Assembly: GCA_041191165.1 (NCBI GenBank)
Contig: JBEEPJ010000150.1
Coordinates: 1 to 6,176 of the forward strand
Reading direction: 5' to 3'
Length of the DNA stretch: 6,176 bases
Source: CAMCYM01 sp041191165
GTDB lineage: Bacteria; Bacteroidota; Bacteroidia; Flavobacteriales_D; Sanyastnellaceae
Both the position numbers and the translations under genes were made by a program. Under the pieces are notes generated by a model. That model ran no database searches and was not told where the DNA came from. It saw only the letters and a program-made list of their open reading frames with translations. Positions within the stretch are counted from its first letter, which is position 1. Each line of letters begins with the position of its first letter. Shown one piece after another: positions 1 through 5,259 of the stretch.

Positions 1-241
1 GCTGCATGCCCATCGCCAGCAAAATGCTGTCGTCGCGGTAGTAGGCGCTCAGAAAGTCCTGCGGCTTGAGCAGCCGGCCCGCCGCAAATTGAATGGCCTC
101 GTGGCCGCGGCTGGTCGCGTGGACGTACTTGGCGGTCAGCCGGGCCTGGGCCTCGTAGGCGTCGGACATGGCGCGCGCGGTGGCCAGGGCGCGGTGTGCC
201 TCGCGGAGCAACGGCAAGTGGGCGGCTGGTTTCTTCTTCAT
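1..241 (-). CDS. Thiamine-diphosphate-dependent 2-oxoacid dehydrogenase E1, alpha-type N-terminus (partial)
   Basis: The first 80 codons of a minus-strand gene are present; the rest lies beyond the left edge. After a short basic, Ala/Leu-rich start, the stretch TSRGHEAIQFAAGRLLKPQD followed by a Tyr-Tyr-Arg-Asp-Asp motif (residues 43-71) matches the N-terminal part of E1 alpha subunits of pyruvate or branched-chain 2-oxoacid dehydrogenases. In many Bacteroidota these occur as one long alpha/beta protein. The family decarboxylates a 2-oxoacid on thiamine diphosphate and passes the acyl group to the E2 lipoyl domain, in the cytoplasm. The ATG at 241-239 is the first possible start, because an in-frame TGA lies directly upstream (244-242); Met25 is an alternative. 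The cofactor-binding GDG motif would lie outside the window, so the substrate and the one- or two-subunit form cannot be decided. It is divergent from the dapF fusion gene. Confidence 0.8.
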   Translation of the reverse strand, partial: MKKKPAAHLPLLREAHRALATARAMSDAYEAQARLTAKYVHATSRGHEAIQFAAGRLLKPQDFLSAYYRDDSILLAMGMQ

Positions 242-247
242 TCAGGC

Positions 248-255
248 CAAATTTA
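248..255 (-). promoter_or_regulatory. Bacteroidota-type -7 promoter box (TAAATTTG) for the minus-strand E1 gene
   Basis: The minus strand reads TAAATTTG, an exact match to the TAnnTTTG -7 element used by the primary sigma factor of Bacteroidota. It is one of the few AT-rich spots in a very GC-rich window. Only six bases separate it from the ATG at 241, so the transcript would start at or next to the start codon. No clear TTTG -33 element is visible at the usual distance upstream. The assignment rests on the motif match and position only. Confidence 0.5.
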
Positions 256-283
256 CACCGACCTCGTTGGCTACCTTGCAGGC

Positions 284-2446
284 ATGGAATGCTCATTTTG
301 GAAATGGGAAGGAGCGGGGAATGATTTCGTGGTTTTCGATGGACGGGACTTGCCCGGGGAGCCGAGTGCGGCGCAGATCGCGCATTGGTGCGACCGGCAC
401 CGGGGCATCGGGGCGGACGGAGTGATCGTGCTCCGGCCCGCCGGCGAGCCGGGGGAGTGGGACCTGGATTACCGCAACGCGGACGGGTCGCGGTCTTTTT
501 GTGGGAACGGGAGCCGGGCGGCTTATGCGTTCCTGCGGGGCCGGGGGGAGATGGGGGACCGGGGGGTGCTGCGGGCGTGGGACGGCCCCCACGCGGTGAG
601 GTGGGACCGGGACCGGGGGTTGCCGGGGGTGGAACTGCGGCCGGTCGTGTGCCCCGCGGGGGGGCTGGCGGCGCCGCCTGAGGCGGACCGGATGGCGGCG
701 GTGGTGGCGTCGCATGCGTTTGTGGATACGGGGTCGCCGCATCATTTGGCCTACCTGGCGGCGGGGGCGGAGCTGGGCGAGGTGCCGGTGGGGGAGTGGG
801 GGGCAGCGCTGCGGAGGAGGAGGGCGGGGGTGCATGGCGATGCGGGGGCGAACGTGAACTTCGTGGCCCGCGGCGAGTCGGCCTCCGACCCCCTCGCCGT
901 CCGCACCTTCGAGCGCGGGGTCGAGGCGGAGACGCTGGCCTGCGGCACGGGGGCCACGGCGGTCGCCCTCCACGACTTCCGGGAGCGGGGAGGCCCCCCG
1001 CGCCGGCGCATCGCCATGCCCGGCGGCACGCTCGAGGTCACCTTCGAACCCCCTGCGCAACCGGAGTCCCCCTTCCGGTCCATCTGGCTCCTGGGACCCG
1101 CCCGCGAGGCCTTCCGGGGCACCGTCGCCTGGTCGTTGCTGCTGCCCCTCCTCGCCCTGCTGTCCCTCCTCTCGCCCCCTTCGGCCGCGGCCGCCCAGCC
1201 GGCCGGCGCCGCCCAGCCGGCCGGAGCTCCGTCGGCCCTGCCCGCCGGCGTCGCCGGCCCCGCCCCGGGCGAGATGGGACAGGGGCCGGAGGTTTGGCCT
1301 GCAGCCCAGGGCCTCACAGACCAAGCCCGGGTCAGCATCCTCACCGGCTCCCCCGGCGACGAACTCTGGGCCGCCTGGGGCCACACGGCCATCCGGGTCT
1401 TCGACCCCGGCCAGCAGCCCGCCCTCGACCGAACCTACAACTTCGGGACTTTCGCCTTCGGCCCCGGGTTCTACACGCGCTTCGTCCAAGGCCGGCTCGA
1501 GTACCACCTCTCGGCCCAGAACTTCGGCGATTTTCAGTCCGAGTACCTCACCTCAGGCCGGGGCCTCCTCGAACAACCGCTGCTGCTCGAACCGGCGGAT
1601 GTGCGCCAGCTGGTGGGCTACCTCGAAACCAACCTCCTCCCAGAACACCGCAATTACCGGTACTACTTCTTCGAGGACAATTGCTCCAACCGCGTGCTGT
1701 ACGTCCTGCAGCGGGTCTTCGGCGACCGCTGGCAACCCAACTGTGCCGAAGCCCCCGATGGCGGCCAAACATACCGACAGGCGGTGCACACCTACACCCA
1801 AGGGCTGCCCTGGGCGGCATGGGGCATCGACTTGATCTTCGGGTCGCGCACCGACCGGCCCATGCCGCCTTGCGGCGCGGCCTTCTTGCCGGACGGGCTC
1901 GCCCGCCAGTTGCCGCTGACCCAGCTCGATGGGCGCCCGCTCGCGGAACCGGCGGTGGAGTTGCTGCCGAGCGAGGGCCCCTGGTTTGCCGAGGCGGCCC
2001 CGAGTGGGGTGCCAGGGCCTTCGATGCTCGTGATTCTTCTGTTTGTATTTGCATCGGGGGGGGCAGTAGTCAAGGTAGCGTCGAGCCTGAGGATGCGCTC
2101 GGGGATGGAATGGTTGTATGTCATCGTGGGAAGGCTGAGCCTGGTGCCCGCGGCCTTGCTGGGCACCTTGTTCCTGTTCATGTGGGTGGCGACCGAGCAC
2201 CAGGATACGTGGGCGAATCCCGATCTCCTCTGGGCGAATCCACTCGCCTGGGCCTTGCTGTGGCCGGGGAGTTATAACCGAACATGGGGCTTGGTGGTGC
2301 GGTGGATGTTGGTGGGGGGGGTGTTGGTTTGGTCCGTGATGCATCTTGCTGCAGGCGACCCCTCAACCCCCAGCGTCTTTCTCGCAGGCAGTGTGGCCCT
2401 CGCCGTCCGACCTCGTGAGCTTTTTCTTCGTATTTTTAAAAAGTGA
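284..2446 (+). CDS. dapF: Diaminopimelate epimerase fused to an Lnb/DUF4105-type membrane protein
   Basis: A single 720-codon frame carries two proteins. Residues 1-282 are a complete DapF, which interconverts LL- and meso-diaminopimelate for lysine and peptidoglycan synthesis in the cytoplasm. Visible motifs are GAGNDFV (11-17), GIGADGV (41-47), YRNADGS with the first catalytic Cys at 73 (CGNGSR), GSPH (150-153), NVNF (190-193), and FERG followed by the second catalytic Cys at 220 (ACGTGAT). DapF is usually 260-285 residues and ends just after a segment like GPAREAFRGTV (271-281). Here the frame continues into a hydrophobic segment, an Ala/Pro linker and a full Lnb-like protein (listed separately). 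The start at ATG 284 was chosen because MECSFWKWEGAGNDFV aligns with normal DapF N-termini; in-frame codons further upstream are antisense to the E1 gene. The stop TGA at 2444-2446 overlaps the GTG start of the next gene. No stop codon separates the two halves. Both sets of active-site residues are intact, so both domains look functional. Confidence 0.93.
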   Translation: MECSFWKWEGAGNDFVVFDGRDLPGEPSAAQIAHWCDRHRGIGADGVIVLRPAGEPGEWDLDYRNADGSRSFCGNGSRAAYAFLRGRGEMGDRGVLRAWDGPHAVRWDRDRGLPGVELRPVVCPAGGLAAPPEADRMAAVVASHAFVDTGSPHHLAYLAAGAELGEVPVGEWGAALRRRRAGVHGDAGANVNFVARGESASDPLAVRTFERGVEAETLACGTGATAVALHDFRERGGPPRRRIAMPGGTLEVTFEPPAQPESPFRSIWLLGPAREAFRGTVAWSLLLPLLALLSLLSPPSAAAAQPAGAAQPAGAPSALPAGVAGPAPGEMGQGPEVWPAAQGLTDQARVSILTGSPGDELWAAWGHTAIRVFDPGQQPALDRTYNFGTFAFGPGFYTRFVQGRLEYHLSAQNFGDFQSEYLTSGRGLLEQPLLLEPADVRQLVGYLETNLLPEHRNYRYYFFEDNCSNRVLYVLQRVFGDRWQPNCAEAPDGGQTYRQAVHTYTQGLPWAAWGIDLIFGSRTDRPMPPCGAAFLPDGLARQLPLTQLDGRPLAEPAVELLPSEGPWFAEAAPSGVPGPSMLVILLFVFASGGAVVKVASSLRMRSGMEWLYVIVGRLSLVPAALLGTLFLFMWVATEHQDTWANPDLLWANPLAWALLWPGSYNRTWGLVVRWMLVGGVLVWSVMHLAAGDPSTPSVFLAGSVALAVRPRELFLRIFKK
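537..566 (+). other. Strong G-quadruplex motif in the dapF coding strand
   Basis: Four G-tracts of 4, 6, 5 and 6 bases (537-540, 543-548, 553-557, 561-566) are separated by loops of 2, 4 and 3 bases. This satisfies the canonical quadruplex pattern with tracts of at least four G. It lies on the coding strand, so the mRNA would carry it too. It encodes part of a variable loop of DapF (about residues 85-95). Whether it folds or has any effect is unknown. Confidence 0.6.
603..629 (+). other. Second G-quadruplex motif in the dapF coding strand
   Basis: G-tracts at 603-605, 609-611, 615-619 and 625-629 with loops of 3, 3 and 5 bases fit the three-tetrad quadruplex pattern. It lies 36 bases after the stronger motif at 537-566. 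It could equally be a by-product of G-ending codons in Gly/Arg-rich coding sequence. Confidence 0.5.
1130..1198 (+). other. Internal signal-peptide-like membrane segment joining DapF to the Lnb part
   Basis: Residues 283-305 of the fusion are a Leu-rich hydrophobic core (WSLLLPLLALLSLL) followed by Pro-Pro-Ser-Ala-Ala-Ala-Ala-Gln, which looks like a signal peptidase I site. Arg274 and Arg278 just before it could hold the N-side in the cytoplasm. It lies immediately after the normal DapF C-terminus. In a stand-alone Lnb protein this would be the N-terminal signal peptide, but no in-frame ATG exists between residue 245 and residue 331. Only a TTG at 1136-1138 (Leu285) could serve as a separate start. 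Whether the segment is cleaved or remains an anchor cannot be told from sequence. Confidence 0.7.
1190..1225 (+). repeat. 18-bp tandem repeat (two copies) in the Ala/Pro linker
   Basis: Two adjacent 18-base units share 17 identical bases (1190-1206 and 1208-1224). They encode Gln-Pro-Ala-Gly-Ala repeats right after the signal-like segment of the fusion protein. The linker that follows, to about residue 343, stays rich in Ala, Pro and Gly and is probably unstructured. Confidence 0.75.
1322..2443 (+). other. lnb: Lnb-type (DUF4105) domain: periplasmic Cys/His domain plus C-terminal membrane helices
   Basis: This is the second half of the fusion. Residues 347-525 match the DUF4105 family, now named for the N-terminal periplasmic domain of Lnb, the lipoprotein N-acyltransferase of Bacteroides. 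Signature stretches are TGSPGDELWAAWGHTAIRV (354-372), YNFGTFAFGPGFYTRFVQGR (385-404), and YRYYFFEDNCSNR (458-470). His367 and Cys467 are the conserved likely catalytic pair. After this come hydrophobic stretches at about 579-600, 610-635, 652-662, 667-689 and 698-708, so the C-terminus is probably in the inner membrane with four or five helices. The TEHQDTWANPDLLWANP segment (637-653) matches the conserved TDH...N.NLLW..P motif of Bacteroidota members. Family membership is seen in sequence. N-acyl transfer to the lipoprotein Cys is known for Lnb and inferred here. A DUF4105 paralogue with another job remains possible. Confidence 0.83.
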
Positions 2447-4032
2447 AACCGACGCGCGGCCCGCACATCCTGATTTTTTTTGCCGCGGGGCTGGCCTTGT
2501 TGTGGGCCACTCCGGGTTGCCGTCGCGAGCCCACGCGATGGGATGTGGATTGGCAACTGCCTTTGGTGGACGATTGGGTGGGTTGGGATCGGATGATGGC
2601 GCTCGATGGGTTGGAGGGTTGGTCCTTGGCGGCGGGAGGCGGGAATGAGCCGGCGGTGTTGCGCTTTTCGGGGGCGGTCGGTTCGTGGGATTGGAGTTCG
2701 CTGTCTGTGCTGCCCGATACCATCGTAGTCAATGAGTTGACCCCGGCTTTTGCGGGAGGGCCTTTTGAAGTTCCCCCGGGCACCACATTGCTCCAAACGG
2801 TGGAGAACATCGAATTTCAGGGCATCGAACAGCAGTTCAAGTGGATCGTACTCGAGGCAGGGTGCATCGCTTATGAGGTGGAGAGCACCACAGATGGATA
2901 TGTGGCGCTGCAGTACCGCTTCCCCGGGGTGACCCAAGGCGGGTCGGAGGTGGCGCTGCAGGTTCAGCTCCCGCCGGCGGCCCCCGGCACGACGCAATCC
3001 ACCGCTGGCACCATCGACCTGGCGGGTGCCTTGGTGGATCTGCGGGGCGCCACGGGCACCGATTTCAACCGAATCGCCTCCGAGCTCACCATCGGCACCC
3101 CGGCCGAGGTCGATTACACGGCCCAAGTCTACGGCTCAGATAGCATCCGCGTCCGGCTGCACTTCCAGGACTTGCGGGTGCGAGAGGTTCGCGGGTACTT
3201 CGGTCAGGAGTCCATTTCGCTCCAGGTGAGCGATCGGCTGGTGCAGCCGGACCGGGGCGCCACGGGCTTTCTCGATTGGGAAGCTACACAGGCCCGGCTG
3301 GTCTTGTCCAACCGGATGGGGGCGGACCTGCGCTTTCAATTTGATGCGCTTCGCTTCGATGGGGTGGCCCTGGATCATCCGCAATGGGGGGTGCCGCAAT
3401 TCTGTGCCCGGGCGCAGGACGGAGGGGTTCCCGGCAGCGACGTTTTTCTCCAGGTGCCCCGCTGGGAAATGGACTTGTTGCAGGCCCAGCCCAGCATCTT
3501 TGGGGTCTTGGGCAATTTGCCCGATTCCATCGTCCTGACGGGCTCAGCGATGCTCAATCCGCTGGGGGATGTCTCCGGCGCCAATGACTTTTTCCGGGTC
3601 GATGCCCCGCCGGAAGTTTCCATGGAATTGGAAGTGCCTTTGCGGGTGGGCATCCATGACCTGGTGTTGCGCGACACCCGGGAAATCGCCCCGGTGGATG
3701 CTCCGGACTTCGAGGGGGCGTTGGAGGTTCAGTTCACGAACGGCTTTCCGGTGGGCCTCTCGGTGGAAGGGCTCTGGGTGCCTCACGCCCCAGGCCAATC
3801 AGCCGTCCCATTCACCCTCCGTCTGACCGGTCCTCGCACGCCGGACTCCGGTGCAGGGCCGGTGGGGCGCGTGACGCTGCCGATCTCCGGGGCGGCATTG
3901 CGGTCCGGGGGGAGGCTGGAGTTTGAGGCGAAGATGGATACACAGGGCAAGGTGGTGTTCACCGGTCGGGAGAGGATGCGGGTGCAGGTGCGCGCCGCGG
4001 GTTCGGCCACGGCCAGTTTTGGAAATCAATGA
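2443..4032 (+). CDS. Large predicted lipoprotein of a Bacteroidota hypothetical family
   Basis: A 529-residue protein of unknown function. Residues 8-25 form a hydrophobic signal sequence ending ATPG before Cys26, the likely lipidated residue; Thr rather than Leu at -3 makes the lipobox imperfect. The residues after Cys (Arg-Arg-Glu-Pro) lack the acidic/Lys-rich export signal reported for surface lipoproteins in this phylum, so a periplasm-facing outer-membrane location is more likely. The mature part begins TRWDVDWQLPLVDDW. It is rich in alternating hydrophobic residues suggesting beta structure, with GYFGQ (251-255) and LNPLGDVSGANDFF (369-382) resembling conserved patches of hypothetical Bacteroidota lipoproteins. 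The start is GTG 2443-2445: an in-frame TAA at 2437-2439 rules out anything longer, and its GTGA overlaps the stop of the Lnb part. Its stop overlaps the next start by ATGA. Translational coupling with both neighbours is likely. Together with the barrel protein downstream it may form an outer-membrane pair, which is inference. Confidence 0.78.
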   Translation: MKPTRGPHILIFFAAGLALLWATPGCRREPTRWDVDWQLPLVDDWVGWDRMMALDGLEGWSLAAGGGNEPAVLRFSGAVGSWDWSSLSVLPDTIVVNELTPAFAGGPFEVPPGTTLLQTVENIEFQGIEQQFKWIVLEAGCIAYEVESTTDGYVALQYRFPGVTQGGSEVALQVQLPPAAPGTTQSTAGTIDLAGALVDLRGATGTDFNRIASELTIGTPAEVDYTAQVYGSDSIRVRLHFQDLRVREVRGYFGQESISLQVSDRLVQPDRGATGFLDWEATQARLVLSNRMGADLRFQFDALRFDGVALDHPQWGVPQFCARAQDGGVPGSDVFLQVPRWEMDLLQAQPSIFGVLGNLPDSIVLTGSAMLNPLGDVSGANDFFRVDAPPEVSMELEVPLRVGIHDLVLRDTREIAPVDAPDFEGALEVQFTNGFPVGLSVEGLWVPHAPGQSAVPFTLRLTGPRTPDSGAGPVGRVTLPISGAALRSGGRLEFEAKMDTQGKVVFTGRERMRVQVRAAGSATASFGNQ

Positions 4033-5234
4033 GGAGGGCTCGAACGGCAAAGGCATGGGGCTTGGCTGCCTGGTTTTTCGCCGCTTGGAGCTGGGGGGCT
4101 GGGTGGGCTCCAGCGCTGGCTCAGCAGAGTTTCGCACCCAGAAGCGGGTCGTGGAGTTTTCGGGTGCATGGCGCCCACCGCTCCAATTCCCTGCACAATG
4201 GACTGGCCTCGACCTTGATCCGGGGCGGATATGTGGAGGATGAAGAGATTCAACGCGCCTTGGACCGGGGACGGAATCGGGGCCGATTGGGGGTGGGCGC
4301 TGGCGCGGAGCTGCAATGGATTGCAGCCGGCCAAGGACGTTATCAGTGGTGTGGTCGGGTAGGGGTGAAGAGCCTAGCCGACGCGCGTTGGAGTCCCGAT
4401 GCACTGGGGCTGACTTTCTTCGGCAATGCGGACAGGCTCGGAACGTATCAGGTGCTCAATGGCACGCAGTTGCGGGTGGGGCAATGGGCCTATGCTGGGC
4501 TGGGCCGGGTGGGGCGCTTGCGCGGGTTGAGGTGGGAGGCGCTGGTGTATCAGGCGGGGCCCATGACCTCCGGCGGAATCGATCGCGGTTACTTCTACGT
4601 TTCCGAGGGGTCGGATTCCCTGTTTGCGGAACTGGAAGGGGCGGGATTCCGGACGCTGGGGTCGGGGGTTGGGGCAGGTCTCGGCGCTACTTGGGCATGG
4701 AGCCGGGCGGATTTCTCGCTTCATTGTTGGGTGGAGGTGGCCCATCTGGGGGCGGTGCGGTATCGGCCGGGGCAGGTGCGGGCGTTGGAGGTGGACACGC
4801 TCGTGGAGACGACCGGGCTGCCGATCGCAGGGCCGGGATTGACCTGGGAGGGGGTGCAGTTGCCCGGGTTTCGGGACGGTTGGGCGGAGGTGGATTCCAC
4901 GGAGGGCAGGTGGGTGATGCTGCCGGCGAGTTTGGAGGTGGGATTGGGAGGCCGTTGGGGTCAGCAGACCTGGTGGCGGGCGAGCGCCGTGGTCGGGGAT
5001 TGGATGCCCTGGCCGTTGGTGACCGCTTCTTTGGTGCGCCAAATGGGGAAGCGGAACTTTGGGGGAGTGGGGGTGCGTGCGGGAGGGTGGGGGTGGGTTT
5101 GGCCTTACGCCCACCTGACCCTCGCCACCCGGAACCTATGGCAGTGGCAGGTCTCATGGGAAGATCCGCTGTCGGTCGGAGCGGGCAGGGGCTTGGGACG
5201 CGGCGTGACCCTGAGCTGTCAATACCGCTGGTGA
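4029..5234 (+). CDS. Predicted outer-membrane beta-barrel protein, DUF5723-like
   Basis: A 401-residue exported protein. A basic N-region (MRRARTAK), a Trp/Ala-rich core and an ALA-Q cleavage site near residue 31 make a type I signal peptide. The mature chain has many amphipathic strands with Gly and aromatic girdles (for example 86-98, 104-113, 148-175, 213-233, 299-323 and 343-374) and ends in LSCQYRW, a C-terminal aromatic residue typical of outer-membrane barrels. The order of features, including GLTFFGNADRLG (127-138) and a closing Gly-rich strand after a WEDP turn (377-380), resembles the DUF5723 family of Bacteroidota, whose function is unknown. I hold that family name loosely. The ATG at 4029 overlaps the lipoprotein stop (ATGA), so the two are probably made together. 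Codons are strongly G-ending, giving a long Gly-rich shadow frame over the same DNA. Confidence 0.7.
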   Translation: MRRARTAKAWGLAAWFFAAWSWGAGWAPALAQQSFAPRSGSWSFRVHGAHRSNSLHNGLASTLIRGGYVEDEEIQRALDRGRNRGRLGVGAGAELQWIAAGQGRYQWCGRVGVKSLADARWSPDALGLTFFGNADRLGTYQVLNGTQLRVGQWAYAGLGRVGRLRGLRWEALVYQAGPMTSGGIDRGYFYVSEGSDSLFAELEGAGFRTLGSGVGAGLGATWAWSRADFSLHCWVEVAHLGAVRYRPGQVRALEVDTLVETTGLPIAGPGLTWEGVQLPGFRDGWAEVDSTEGRWVMLPASLEVGLGGRWGQQTWWRASAVVGDWMPWPLVTASLVRQMGKRNFGGVGVRAGGWGWVWPYAHLTLATRNLWQWQVSWEDPLSVGAGRGLGRGVTLSCQYRW

Positions 5235-5259
5235 GCGAGGGGACGGGCGCGGGGGGCGA

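Noticed and set aside
89..283. A 65-codon N-terminal extension of the dapF frame with an upstream start.
   Set aside because: It is antisense to the well-supported E1 gene, has no match to DapF N-termini, and ATG 284 gives the standard DapF beginning.
293..1507. Long open minus-strand frame (about 404 codons) opposite dapF, plus another at 751-1392.
   Set aside because: The translation is low-complexity Arg/Gly/Pro sequence. It is the expected shadow of GC-rich codons opposite a strongly supported gene.
796..2277. Long plus-strand frame (about 493 codons) overlapping the dapF-Lnb fusion.
   Set aside because: It is Arg/Pro/Gly/Ala-rich with no recognisable domain, and the overlapping frame carries clear DapF and DUF4105 motifs.
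2433..2446. T5A5G run before the lipoprotein start, considered as a -1 frameshift site joining Lnb to the lipoprotein.
   Set aside because: In the Lnb frame it does not form a proper slippery heptamer, since tandem slippage would place TAA (2437-2439) in the P site. A GTGA overlap start is the simpler reading.
1553..3126. Minus-strand open frames at 1553-2344 and 2272-3126.
   Set aside because: They have no family signatures or signal features, and they straddle supported plus-strand gene boundaries, as shadow frames do.
3043..3267. A 15-base direct repeat (3043-3057 and 3253-3267), in frame, both copies encoding Arg-Gly-Ala-Thr-Gly in the lipoprotein.
   Set aside because: The flanking residues do not align convincingly as a duplicated domain, so it is probably chance in GC-rich coding DNA.
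4032..4037. AGGAGG resembling a Shine-Dalgarno site.
   Set aside because: It lies just after the ATG at 4029 and encodes the Arg-Arg of the signal peptide. The ATG at 4055 downstream of it is out of frame.
5235..5259. The gap before kdsA as a terminator or promoter.
   Set aside because: It is G-rich with no inverted repeat, no T-run and no TAnnTTTG motif.
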